The notes under the pieces: generated by a model
Database searches by the model: none
The model's input: the letters and a program-made list of their open reading frames with translations, nothing else
Told to the model about the DNA's origin: nothing
Assembly: GCA_019247845.1 (NCBI GenBank)
Contig: JAFBAL010000054.1
Coordinates: 1-64,000 of the forward strand
Length of the DNA stretch: 64,000 bases
From: Alphaproteobacteria bacterium
GTDB taxonomy: Bacteria; Pseudomonadota; Alphaproteobacteria; Micropepsales; Micropepsaceae
Direction: 5' to 3'
Position numbers and translations under genes: made by a program
Part shown: in pieces, positions 9,333-18,944 of the stretch
Numbering within the stretch: the first letter of the stretch is position 1
Layout of the letters: each line of letters begins with the position of its first letter

Positions 9333-10684
9333 TGCGGCGAAACCGGCCCGGCCTTGATGTCGGCGTCGTTCAGATGCTCGGCCTTCCAATGCATCATCAT
9401 CGAGATCCGGTTGCGGCCGGACGGATGATCGTAGAACACGAACTCTTCCAGCGGCGACGGATCGAGCTTGCGGTATTCGCTCAAGTGGAGCGCGGCCTCG
9501 GCGAAGCCGTCCGGCTGGCGCGAGGCATTGACGCCGAAGATATCGGCCTGCGCTTCCATGGTTCGCGTGATCGTGTTCGTGACCGGCGTCGCGATCAGGA
9601 AGAAGAACGTCGCGACCGCCATCAGCACGGGCAGTCCCGCAGGATCGTCCACCGATCGCACGTCCCACACGCCGCCGAATATGCTTGTGAGGAACCCGAA
9701 CCCCCAGGCGACGAAAGCGAAACCGGCGACGATGACGAGCCCGATCTGGATCGATCCCGTGATGACGTGGCCGAGCACGTAGTGGCCCATCTCGTGCCCC
9801 AGCACGGCCAGGATCTCGCGCTCGCTTCCCCTGTTCAGCAGGTTGTCGTTCATCGAGATCCGCGTCGTGCCGAACATGCCCGAGACGTTCGCGGACATCC
9901 GCTTGGTCTGCTTGGAGGCATCGAACTCGTAGACGTTGTCCACGGGAATGCCTTCGGAGCGCGCCAGCGAAAGAATCTCGTGCTTGAGCTTGCCCTCGCG
10001 CAGCGGCTGATAGTGATTGAGCAGCGGCGAGATGAAGACGGGTGCGACCACCGCGCCGATCACGAAGAACACCATGGTGATCGCCGCGCCCCAAAGCCAC
10101 CAGAAGCGCTTGCTCGCCCGGATCGCCGCATAGACGAAGGTCCCGATCAGCGCGAATACCACGATGTTGACGCCGAAGATGATGGCGAAATCGCCGAACC
10201 ATTGCATGAAGTTCTGGTTCGACAGCCCGTATTGATGCTCGCGGAAGAACTCTTCATAGACCGTCATCGGGAAGGTGAGCACGCCGGTCAGCACCACGTA
10301 CATCATGATGTAGATCGGCACTTGGAAGAACCGCGAGCGCGTCATGCCTTGGGCGATGCCGCGCATCCGTGCCGATACGCGCGGGAACAGCAGCAGCGCC
10401 GACACCGCGATGGCATAGAGCGCGTCCCACAGAAGCAACCAATAGCCGCCCTCGAAATAGGAGTCCGAGTTCCTGCGCGCCTCGCCGCTGACGCGCGCGA
10501 GATAGGCGTCGGTCGCCTTGTCGGCGTCGAAGGCCGGAGCCGGCGCCGCGGTCGGCGGCAGGGGATGGACGTCGACGGTCGAGGTCGGCGCGGCCGCGGG
10601 GCCGCCCTGGGCCAAAGCAGGGGCGGTCACGGCCGCCGCCAGCAAGAGCAGCGCGGCTGCCATCCACACCAAGTGCCTCAGCAT
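9329..10684 (-). CDS. M48 family metallopeptidase (Ste24/CAAX protease-like)
   Basis: 451 aa; ILAVLGHEMGHYVLGHV (HExxH), EFDASKQTKRMSANVSGMFGTTRI, EAQADIFGVN; multiple TM segments. Confidence 0.93.
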   Translation of the reverse strand: MLRHLVWMAAALLLLAAAVTAPALAQGGPAAAPTSTVDVHPLPPTAAPAPAFDADKATDAYLARVSGEARRNSDSYFEGGYWLLLWDALYAIAVSALLLFPRVSARMRGIAQGMTRSRFFQVPIYIMMYVVLTGVLTFPMTVYEEFFREHQYGLSNQNFMQWFGDFAIIFGVNIVVFALIGTFVYAAIRASKRFWWLWGAAITMVFFVIGAVVAPVFISPLLNHYQPLREGKLKHEILSLARSEGIPVDNVYEFDASKQTKRMSANVSGMFGTTRISMNDNLLNRGSEREILAVLGHEMGHYVLGHVITGSIQIGLVIVAGFAFVAWGFGFLTSIFGGVWDVRSVDDPAGLPVLMAVATFFFLIATPVTNTITRTMEAQADIFGVNASRQPDGFAEAALHLSEYRKLDPSPLEEFVFYDHPSGRNRISMMMHWKAEHLNDADIKAGPVSPQ

Positions 10685-10775
10685 CGAATCCTCCCGACCT
10701 TTGCAAAGACATTAGCCATCGGCGCTTGCTTTTGCCATGCGGGAAGGCTCTGTTGCAGCCATGCGTTGTCGCGAT

Positions 10776-11501
10776 ATGTCGTATCTGGTCCTGCCGCTCC
10801 TTCTCGCGGCCGCAGCCTCGGGCGCGCGTGCCGATGCGCCGGACGCGAGCTATCAGCAATGCGCGGCGCTGGCGAAGAACGATCCGCAGGCGGCCTACAA
10901 CCGGGCGCTGGCCTGGCACAGCGGCGGCGGCGGCTCGTCGGCAGAGCATTGCGGCGCGCTGGCGCTGGTGCAGCTCGGGCGCTACGAAGAGGCCGCGCCC
11001 AAGCTCGACGCGCTGGCGCAGCAGACCGGCATCACCTCCGCCCAGCGCGCGCAGCTCTACGACCAGGCCGGCAACGCCTGGCTGCTCGCCGAGAACGCCG
11101 CGCGGGCGGAAATCTCGTTCTCCAACGCGCTGGCCTTCGCGGCGCGCGACGTCGACGTGCTGGCGGACCGGGCGCGGGCGCGCGCGATGCGCAAGAACTG
11201 GAGCGGCGCCGAGGCAGACCTGTCGTCGGCGCTGGGGCTGGACAACGACCGCGCCGACCTGCTGGTGCTGCGCGCCAGCGCCCGCCATGCCGCCGGCAAG
11301 AAGGCTGAGGCCCGTGCCGACATCGACAGCGCGCTGGCGATCTTCCCGAACTACGGCGACGCGCTGGTCGAGCGCGGCGCGATGAAGTTCGAGGACGGCG
11401 ACGCCAAAGGCGCGGCCGTCGACTGGAACGAGGTGATCAAGCTTTCGCCGAAGTCGCGGGCCGCCGCGCTGGCCGGCGAGTATCTGAACGAGACGCATTA
11501 G
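10776..11501 (+). CDS. Exported tetratricopeptide repeat protein
   Basis: [19 protein letters not shown] signal peptide; TPR-like repeats [44 protein letters not shown]. Confidence 0.75.
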   Translation: MSYLVLPLLLAAAASGARADAPDASYQQCAALAKNDPQAAYNRALAWHSGGGGSSAEHCGALALVQLGRYEEAAPKLDALAQQTGITSAQRAQLYDQAGNAWLLAENAARAEISFSNALAFAARDVDVLADRARARAMRKNWSGAEADLSSALGLDNDRADLLVLRASARHAAGKKAEARADIDSALAIFPNYGDALVERGAMKFEDGDAKGAAVDWNEVIKLSPKSRAAALAGEYLNETH

Positions 11502-12538
11502 CCGTCATCGGGCAGCCGGGACAAAGCCCACTGCGCGATCTCCCGCACCAGCGGCGAAGCGTCGTCGAGCAGGCCGCGCGCCGCCGGCGCCAGCGTCGCA
11601 TCGCCCGAGTTGCCGATCGCGATCAGCACGTTGCGCACGAAGCGGTCGCGGCCGATGCGCTTGACGGGCGAGCCGCTGAACATCTCGCGGAACGCGGGGT
11701 CGTCGAGGGCAGCCAGATCGGCGAGGCGCGGGCGCTGCAGCTCGGCACGGGCATGAAAGCGGCTTTCGCGCGCGACCTGCGCGAACTTGTTCCAGGGGCA
11801 GACGGCGAGGCAGTCGTCGCAGCCGTAGATGCGGTTGCCGATCGCCGCGCGGAACTCCTCCGGGATTTGATCCTTGTGCTCGATGGTCAGGTACGAGATG
11901 CAGCGCCGCGCGTCGAGCTGATAGGGCGCGGGAAAGGCCGCGGTCGGACAGATGTCCAGGCAGGCATGGCACTGGCCGCAGTGATCGGTCTCGGCGGCGT
12001 CGGCCGGCAGATCGAGCGTCGTGAAGATGGAGCCGAGGAACAGCCACGAGCCGAAATCGCGGCTGACGAGGTTGGTGTGCTTGCCCTGCCAGCCGATGCC
12101 GGCCGATTGCGCCAAGGGCTTCTCGAGCACCGGCGCTGTGTCGACGAAGACCTTCACGTCGGCCTTGAAGTCGGCGGCCATCCACGAGGCGACGCGCTTG
12201 AGGCGGGCCTTGACCACGCCGTGATAGTCGGCCCCTTGCGCATAGACCGAGACCGCGCCGACGTTCTTATGCGCCAGCACCTCGAGCGGATCGTGCGCCG
12301 GTCCGTAGTTGGTGCCGAGCACGACGATGCTCTTCGCCTCGGGCCACAGCGCCAGCGGATCGGCGCGGCGCCCGGCATTGCGCTCCATCCAGTCCATCGT
12401 GCCGTGGCGGCCTTGGCCGAGATAGGTCTGCAGCCGTGTCGCGGCCTGCGGCGCCGCTTCGGCCTTCGCGAAGCGCACCACGTCGAAACCTTCATCGACG
12501 GCGCGGGCGCGAACGCGATCAGAAATCGAGTTCGGCAT
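11498..12538 (-). CDS. queG: Epoxyqueuosine reductase
   Basis: 346 aa; [16 protein letters not shown] and [14 protein letters not shown] 4Fe-4S motifs, [15 protein letters not shown]. Confidence 0.93.
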   Translation of the reverse strand: MPNSISDRVRARAVDEGFDVVRFAKAEAAPQAATRLQTYLGQGRHGTMDWMERNAGRRADPLALWPEAKSIVVLGTNYGPAHDPLEVLAHKNVGAVSVYAQGADYHGVVKARLKRVASWMAADFKADVKVFVDTAPVLEKPLAQSAGIGWQGKHTNLVSRDFGSWLFLGSIFTTLDLPADAAETDHCGQCHACLDICPTAAFPAPYQLDARRCISYLTIEHKDQIPEEFRAAIGNRIYGCDDCLAVCPWNKFAQVARESRFHARAELQRPRLADLAALDDPAFREMFSGSPVKRIGRDRFVRNVLIAIGNSGDATLAPAARGLLDDASPLVREIAQWALSRLPDDG

Positions 12539-13163
12539 AATGCATGACCGGCGGCTGGCCGGGCAGGCGGTCGGAGAGCAGCGAGCGGAACGACGGCCGC
12601 GACTTCATCCGCACGTACCATTCGCCGGCCGGCGGATGCTCCGACCACGGAACTTCGCCGAAGTAGTCGAGCGCCGACAGATGCGCCGCCACCGCCAGGT
12701 CGGCCAGCAGGCATTCGCGCGTCACCAGGTTGCCGTTGGTCTCCGCCGCCTTGCCGACCACGGTGAGTGCCGCGCGCAGCGCCTCGCGTCCCTGGCGGAT
12801 GACGTTCATGTCGGGCGCGCCGGCGGTGGGCGCGCCGGTGAAGCGCTGCGCCGCCTTCTCGTAGAGGATCTTGCGCGTCGCCCGCTCGCCCAGCGGCCCC
12901 ATCGCCCAATCGAGCCAGCGCAGGCAATCGGCGCGGGCGGCGGGGTCTTCGGGAACCAGAGCGCGGTCGGGATAGGTGCCCTCCAGGTGATCGATCACCG
13001 CCCACAGCCCCTCGACCCGGGTGCCGTCCAGGTCGAAGAAGACGGGCAGGTGCGCCTGCGGATCCTCGGCCGACACGGGGTCGAAGGCCAGGCGCTTCTC
13101 GCCCAGCATCAGCCGGGCGACGCGCGACGGGGGCGACAACGTCAGATGGGTCAAGCGGCGCAT
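12519..13163 (-). CDS. Glutathione S-transferase family protein
   Basis: [27 protein letters not shown]...[37 protein letters not shown]. Confidence 0.8.
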   Translation of the reverse strand: MRRLTHLTLSPPSRVARLMLGEKRLAFDPVSAEDPQAHLPVFFDLDGTRVEGLWAVIDHLEGTYPDRALVPEDPAARADCLRWLDWAMGPLGERATRKILYEKAAQRFTGAPTAGAPDMNVIRQGREALRAALTVVGKAAETNGNLVTRECLLADLAVAAHLSALDYFGEVPWSEHPPAGEWYVRMKSRPSFRSLLSDRLPGQPPVMHYAELDF

Positions 13164-13239
13164 CGGCACGCAATCTAATGTCTGGGCAAGGCGATAGGAA
13201 GGCATTACTGTCCTCGCCAAGCCCACAGCGGAGAGTTCG

Positions 13240-14724
13240 ATGAGAGCGATGTTCACCGGCGCCATCGTGTGCGCGCTCGCGGCCGCGCCGGCCCTGGCGC
13301 AGAACATGCCGGTGTGGCGCGGCTATGCCGGGAACGCCCAGCACTCCGCGCCCGCGCCGCGCAAGGCCAAGCCGCTGAACAGCATCCGCTGGAAGATCCC
13401 GGTCGACACCACGGCCTCGGGCTCGACCTTCCTGATCCACTTCGGCTCGCCGATGATCACCGCGTCGAACACCGTGCTGGTGCCGGTCAAGACCTCGACC
13501 GGCGGCGCCTTCCGCATCGAGGCGCATAGCGGCAAGAACGGCAAGAAGCTGTGGCAGGCCAAGAGCGACTTCATCCTGGCGCCGCACGATTGGATCCCGA
13601 GCTTCCCGGCGCACCTCACCGCGCAGAACCGGCTCTATTTCGCGGGCGCCGGCGGCACCGTCTATTTCCGGGATACGCCGGACCTGAAGACCGGCAACAC
13701 CGGCCAGCTCGCGTTCTACGGCCTCGGCCTCTACGAGGCGAACAAGCAGACCTTCAACAGCCGGGTGATGATCTCCACCCCGATCACCGCCGACGACGCC
13801 GGCAACATCTTCTTCGGCTTCGAGGTCCAGGCCAGCAACCCCGCCAACCTGAAGAGCGGCATCGCGCGCATCGCGGCCGACGGCACGGGCAGCTGGGTCT
13901 CGGCGGCGGACGCCTCGGGCGACACCCACATGCTCGAAGTGCCGCAGAACTGCGCGCCGGCGCTTTCGGCCGACGGCTCGACGGTCTACATCGCGGTCAG
14001 CGACGGCTCGTTCGGCTATCTGCTGGGCCTGAACAGCACGACCTTGGCGCAGAAGTTCAAGGTCCGCTTGAAAGACCCCAAGACCAATGCCGACGGCATC
14101 CTCTCCGACGACTCTTCGGCCGCGCCGGTGGTGGGGCCGGACGGCGACGTGTATTACGGCATCATCGAGAGCGATCCCGGCCAGCACAACGGCCGCGGCT
14201 GGCTTCTGCATTACAGCGCCAACCTTGCAACGACGAAAACGCCGGGCTCGTTCGGCTGGGACGACACGCCGTCGGTCGTGCCGGCAAGCGCGGTGCCGTC
14301 GTACTCCGGGTCGTCGCCCTACCTTTTGATGAGCAAGTACAACAACTATTTCGGCTTCGGCAACGGCAACGGCCACAACGAGATCGCGATCCTGGCGCCC
14401 GACGATACCCAGCAGGACCGTTTCTCCTCCGCCACGGTGATGAAGGAGATCATGACCAAGGTGAACCCGACGCATGTGCCGGGCCAGCCGCAGGGCGTGG
14501 TCTATGAGTGGTGCATCAACTCGGCTGTGGTCGACGCGGCGGGCAAGGCGGTGATCGCCAATGCCGAGGACGGCAGCACCTATCGCTGGGACCTGGTGAC
14601 GGGCGACATCAAGGCGATCGCGCTGAATCAGCCGACCTTCGAGGCCTATACGCCGACCGAGATCGGACCCGACGGTACGGTCTATGCGATCAACGACGCG
14701 ATCCTCTACGCGCTGGGGAAGTAG
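13240..14724 (+). CDS. Exported PQQ-like beta-propeller protein
   Basis: Signal peptide MRAMFTGAIVCALAAAPALA; WRGYAGNAQHSAPAP, repeated blade-like segments (EDGSTYRWDLVTGDIKAI, IGPDGTVYAINDAILYALG). Confidence 0.7.
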   Translation: MRAMFTGAIVCALAAAPALAQNMPVWRGYAGNAQHSAPAPRKAKPLNSIRWKIPVDTTASGSTFLIHFGSPMITASNTVLVPVKTSTGGAFRIEAHSGKNGKKLWQAKSDFILAPHDWIPSFPAHLTAQNRLYFAGAGGTVYFRDTPDLKTGNTGQLAFYGLGLYEANKQTFNSRVMISTPITADDAGNIFFGFEVQASNPANLKSGIARIAADGTGSWVSAADASGDTHMLEVPQNCAPALSADGSTVYIAVSDGSFGYLLGLNSTTLAQKFKVRLKDPKTNADGILSDDSSAAPVVGPDGDVYYGIIESDPGQHNGRGWLLHYSANLATTKTPGSFGWDDTPSVVPASAVPSYSGSSPYLLMSKYNNYFGFGNGNGHNEIAILAPDDTQQDRFSSATVMKEIMTKVNPTHVPGQPQGVVYEWCINSAVVDAAGKAVIANAEDGSTYRWDLVTGDIKAIALNQPTFEAYTPTEIGPDGTVYAINDAILYALGK

Positions 14725-14901
14725 GAAGACGACAAGCGAAACGGGCTCCGCGGGGTGAAAAGCGCGTGCCCGGCGGAACCCGCCTGAGTGCTTAAAAGCT
14801 CGAGCCGCCGGCACGAAGCGCGTTTCACGGCGCGACGGACAGCCACCGTCGCTTCGCCACGGATTGTCGAGACCGGCCGCGGGCGGAGTAGGAGTGAAGC
14901 C

Positions 14902-15837
14902 ATGAGGACGTTCGCCGTCGCTATCGTCGCCGCTGCCGCCGCCATCGCCGCCGCGGCGCTCGCCACCCAGGCGCAGGCCGCGCCGAGCGAAGCGGCTTGG
15001 AGCGCGGCGATCGCGCGCATCCCGGCGCCGGGACGCGGATGCTTCGAGGCCGACTATCCGCTCGCGGTCTGGAAGCAGGTCGCGTGCACGGTCGCGCCGC
15101 TCAGGCCTTACGCTCCGGCGGGCACGGTCGGCGCCGGTGCCGATTACGCGGCAGAGACCAAGCGGCTCACCGCGCAGGCGACCGGGTTCTTCGCCGCGGT
15201 CAAAGGCCTGCAATGGGAGCGGGGCGCGGGCAACCAGGAGAACTCCTATTCGCTGCAGCTCAACTCGAACCTGATGGCCGGCGATCCGGCCTGTGCCGGC
15301 GCGGCCGATCCGGGCGCGTGCCGCGGCTGGCAGCAGTTCGCATACTCCGCCGGCTTCGGCGTCGCCTTCATCCAGTATTGGCTGATCGACTACGGCGCGG
15401 CGTGCCCCGCCGGCTGGGCTGCGTTCGAGACCTCGTGCTTCCTGAACGGACCCGCGGTCAGCGCGCCGCCGATGACGATCGCGCAGATCGAGACGACGAA
15501 GCTGTCGGGCGCCGCGGTCAAGGGCGGCCTCGACACGCTGGTGCTCACCGCCAAGCGCAAGGCCTATAGCGTGACCGGCGACGACGGCGTCTTGACCCTG
15601 GCCAAGGGGTGGCGCGGCACCGAGTTCAACGTCTTCGGCGACGGCGGCCGCGCCCAGGCGACCTTCAATCCCGGCACGACGCTGACGGTGGAGATCGACG
15701 TCGTCGCCGGCACGAGAAAGGCGCCCACCTGCCAGGCGAGCGGCGGGACATCGGGCGAGACGAACAACCTCACGCTGGGGGCGTGCACTGCTGCGCGGGG
15801 AAAGACGCCGCGCGTGACGTTCACGGAGGGGAATTAG
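14902..15837 (+). CDS. Exported hypothetical protein
   Basis: 311 aa; MRTFAVAIVAAAAAIAAAALATQAQA signal peptide; no family recognised. Confidence 0.65.
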   Translation: MRTFAVAIVAAAAAIAAAALATQAQAAPSEAAWSAAIARIPAPGRGCFEADYPLAVWKQVACTVAPLRPYAPAGTVGAGADYAAETKRLTAQATGFFAAVKGLQWERGAGNQENSYSLQLNSNLMAGDPACAGAADPGACRGWQQFAYSAGFGVAFIQYWLIDYGAACPAGWAAFETSCFLNGPAVSAPPMTIAQIETTKLSGAAVKGGLDTLVLTAKRKAYSVTGDDGVLTLAKGWRGTEFNVFGDGGRAQATFNPGTTLTVEIDVVAGTRKAPTCQASGGTSGETNNLTLGACTAARGKTPRVTFTEGN

Positions 15838-16503
15838 GGGCGCGGGGTAGGGCTCGCCCAAACCGGTGGCGCGCCTTCGATGGGCGCGGCAGCGCGTTAT
15901 CCGAACCGTCCCACGGTCCGGCAGCCGCTTAGCCATCGGAGTTGAAATCGGCGCCACACATCCTGCATCTCTCACTGCCCTACAACATCGAGAACTTCCA
16001 TTCGGATATTGCAAAACTCGTCGCGTTGCTCCCCGAGGGGAGTGCGCCATGCATGCACACGGAGACAACGGTATCCATATTCATTCCCCAGGAACGATCC
16101 CAGAAATCATCGCAATGAAAATCAAGATTTCGTTGGTCAGCTTCTCGAATTGGTGGCTTATCCCAATAGGTGGCCCGGTTCTGAGCAAGCACTCGATGGA
16201 TCGCCTCACTGATAAAGTGAACGAAATTGTCGTAAAGAAAGGCGGCCCGAAGACCGCCGACCGACCCAAGAACGCGTCGAATCGAAAGTACGGGCAGGCT
16301 CGCGAGAAATTCACGGTTGATCATTTAGCAAGCCGCGCAGTCAGCAAGCTGGCAAAATCTTGGCCAAAGACAAATGAGCCCCAGAAGCTCGGCTAACTAT
16401 GCGCCTCGCGTATTTGGCCGGGAGGTCGTCACCTTACTGTCAAAGCATTACGGCCGCCTTTCGAGGGGCGGCCGTAACGGCAATGCGGTATTGACGGCCC
16501 GCC

Positions 16504-18894
16504 TCAGAACTTCTGGCTGAAGCTGATCGCGATCGTCCTGGGCTGGTTCGGGATCACGTAAGTCTCCGGCCCGCAGACCGTCGGCGTGCATTCGCTGTAG
16601 CGGTAGAGCTGCGCGCGCTCGTCGAAGGCGTTCTGCAGGGTCAGGTCGACGTTCCAGTTGTCCTTGCCGAAGCCGGCGGCGAGGTTGACCGTCGTATAGG
16701 CCGGCATCTGGCCGAGGATGCCGCGCTCGAGCGTGCGCAGGTCGGCCCAGGCTGCGCCGTTGTAAGCGACCGCACCCTGGACGTACGAATTGAAGTCCCA
16801 CGCGTCGAAGCTGTAGCGCGCCGTCGCATTGCCCTTGAACTCGGGCGTGATGGGAAGCTGCTGGCCCGCCGGCGCGTCGCCCGCGGTGGAGCACTTCGAC
16901 GGGTTCTTGCAGTATTTGTCGAGCAGCCGCGCGTCGGTATAGGTGCCGGCAGCGGTCAGCGTGAAGTTGTCCGTCGCGCGCCACAAAAGGTCGGCCTCGA
17001 CGCCCTTGATCTCGGCATTGCCGACATTGGCGATGACGGTGAGCGAGTTGGGGCCGAGGAAGGCGAACTGGAAGTCCTTCCATTTCTCATAGAAGAAGGC
17101 GCCGTTGAAATGCAGCGTGTCGTCGGCCCAGCTCGTCTTCCAGCCCACCTCGTAGTTGGTGAGATAGTCCGGCTGATACGGCTTGTCGGTCACGCTGGCA
17201 TTGCGGTTCACGCCGCCCGGGCGGAAGCCCGTCGACCAGGTGGCGTAGATCATCTTGTCGTCGTCGATGTGCCACGTGGCGCTGACCTTGTGGGTAAAGC
17301 CGTCCTGCGTCGTGTCCTTCTTCAGGTCGGTGCACGGCCCGTTGCCGACGACCGGGTTGGGCAGGAAGCACAGGCTCATGCCCGAGCCGAAGCCCGATAG
17401 GTCCTGGAAGCCCTGGCTGAAGCCGAAGAAGCCCTTGAGCGAGTTGTCGGTCCAGAAGAAGCGCCCGCCCGCGGTGATGGTGATGTCGGGCGTGATGTCG
17501 TAGTTGGCCTCGCCGAACACCGCATAGTCGACGTCGACGCGGTCCTGCAGCGTCAGCCAGAGCGTGTCGGGCCAGCCGGGGATGTCGAGCGAGTCGGCGA
17601 AGTCCTTCACCATGTAGCGCTGCTCGATGCGGTGGAACTGGCGCTGATAGAACGCGCCCACGACATAGCGGAAGCGGTCTTCGCTCGGCGAGGCGAAGCG
17701 CAGCTCCTGGCTCATCTTGGTGAAGTGGTCCTTGCCGATGATCAGCTGCGACGGGTTAATCAGGTTGCCGCCGTTGTCGTAAAAATATTGGCCGTAATAG
17801 GAATCGTAGAAATAGGAATAGTCCGAATAGTCGAGCTGCGAATGGATGCGGCGGTCCATCCACGACGCGGCATAGGTCATGTCGAGATTGGCGACCTTGC
17901 CCTCGATGGTCAGCGCGGCCTGGTACCAGCTGTCGTTGGCGAATTCGGGCGCGAACTTCACGACCTCGAGATCGCCGACCTTCGGGTCATAGGCGTAGGA
18001 GCCGTTGGCCTTGGTCTCTTGCCCCATGATGGTCGGCGTGATCGTCCAGTTGTCGTTCAGGTCGATCTTCAGCGCCGCGCGTCCGCCCACGATGTCGGTG
18101 TCGTTGTAGTCGTTCTTGCGCAGGCCCGCATTGGTGATCTGGATGCTGCCGTCCGGATAGGGGAAGGTGCGCACGCCATGATCGATGCCGCCGGCGGCGT
18201 CGGTGCCCGCGACGTTGTCGATATAGCCGGCGACGTGCTCGTCCCAGGCGACGAGGCGGATCGCCGCGTTGTCCGAGATCGGGTAGTTGACGAAGCCCTC
18301 GACCGTGCCGCCCAACCCGCCCTTGTCGATCGAGTTGCCCTCGATCTGGTAGCCGGCGGAGAAGCCGGACGTGTCGGGCTTGTTGGTGATGATGCGCACC
18401 GTGCCCGATTCCGAGCTGGCGCCGTAGAGCGTGCCCTGCGGGCCGGCCAGCGCCTCGACGCGGGCGATGTCGTAGACGTGGATGTCGAGCGAGCCGCCGA
18501 TGGTGGTGATGGGCTGCTCGTCCAGGTACATGCCGACGCTGGGCTGCGGGCCGGAATGGTTGCCGTCGTTGCCCGAGACGACGCCGCGCATATAGACATT
18601 GGTCGAGCCCGGGCCGTTCAACCCGCCGCCCGCCGCGTTCGAGGCGAAGGAGACGCTGGGGAGATATTGGGCGTAGTCGTTGAAACTCTGGACGTGCAGC
18701 TCTTCCAGCTTCTTGGTGTTGAACACCTGGATGCTCAGGGGCACCTTCTGCATGTCTTCGGAGCGCTTTTCGGCGGTGACCACCACCGTCTCGATCGCGT
18801 TGTCGGCGCGCGCGCCGGTCGCAATCCCTGTCAGCGCCGAAGACGCCAGCAAGGCCGACAGATACAGTTTTCCCCGATGACCGCTCATGAACAT
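16504..18894 (-). CDS. TonB-dependent receptor
   Basis: Signal peptide; IETVVVTAEKRSEDMQKVPLSIQVFNTKKLEEL plug domain; DRVDVDYAVFGEANYDITPDITITAGGRFF; C-terminal aromatic ISFSQKF. Confidence 0.93.
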   Translation of the reverse strand: MFMSGHRGKLYLSALLASSALTGIATGARADNAIETVVVTAEKRSEDMQKVPLSIQVFNTKKLEELHVQSFNDYAQYLPSVSFASNAAGGGLNGPGSTNVYMRGVVSGNDGNHSGPQPSVGMYLDEQPITTIGGSLDIHVYDIARVEALAGPQGTLYGASSESGTVRIITNKPDTSGFSAGYQIEGNSIDKGGLGGTVEGFVNYPISDNAAIRLVAWDEHVAGYIDNVAGTDAAGGIDHGVRTFPYPDGSIQITNAGLRKNDYNDTDIVGGRAALKIDLNDNWTITPTIMGQETKANGSYAYDPKVGDLEVVKFAPEFANDSWYQAALTIEGKVANLDMTYAASWMDRRIHSQLDYSDYSYFYDSYYGQYFYDNGGNLINPSQLIIGKDHFTKMSQELRFASPSEDRFRYVVGAFYQRQFHRIEQRYMVKDFADSLDIPGWPDTLWLTLQDRVDVDYAVFGEANYDITPDITITAGGRFFWTDNSLKGFFGFSQGFQDLSGFGSGMSLCFLPNPVVGNGPCTDLKKDTTQDGFTHKVSATWHIDDDKMIYATWSTGFRPGGVNRNASVTDKPYQPDYLTNYEVGWKTSWADDTLHFNGAFFYEKWKDFQFAFLGPNSLTVIANVGNAEIKGVEADLLWRATDNFTLTAAGTYTDARLLDKYCKNPSKCSTAGDAPAGQQLPITPEFKGNATARYSFDAWDFNSYVQGAVAYNGAAWADLRTLERGILGQMPAYTTVNLAAGFGKDNWNVDLTLQNAFDERAQLYRYSECTPTVCGPETYVIPNQPRTIAISFSQKF

Positions 18895-18944
18895 CCCCCT
18901 CGAAGCGCAATCGGGGGTAATGTCCGCCGGATGTCGCGAATCTG

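Noticed and set aside
9374-11308. 644-aa plus-strand ORF
   Set aside because: His/Arg/Asp-rich antisense shadow of the M48 protease and frame-shadow of the TPR gene
12154-16068. 1304-aa ORF on the minus strand
   Set aside because: Arg/Ala-rich antisense/out-of-frame ORF of the kind generated by high-GC coding DNA; overlaps queG, GST, PQQ-like and exported genes with clear family motifs
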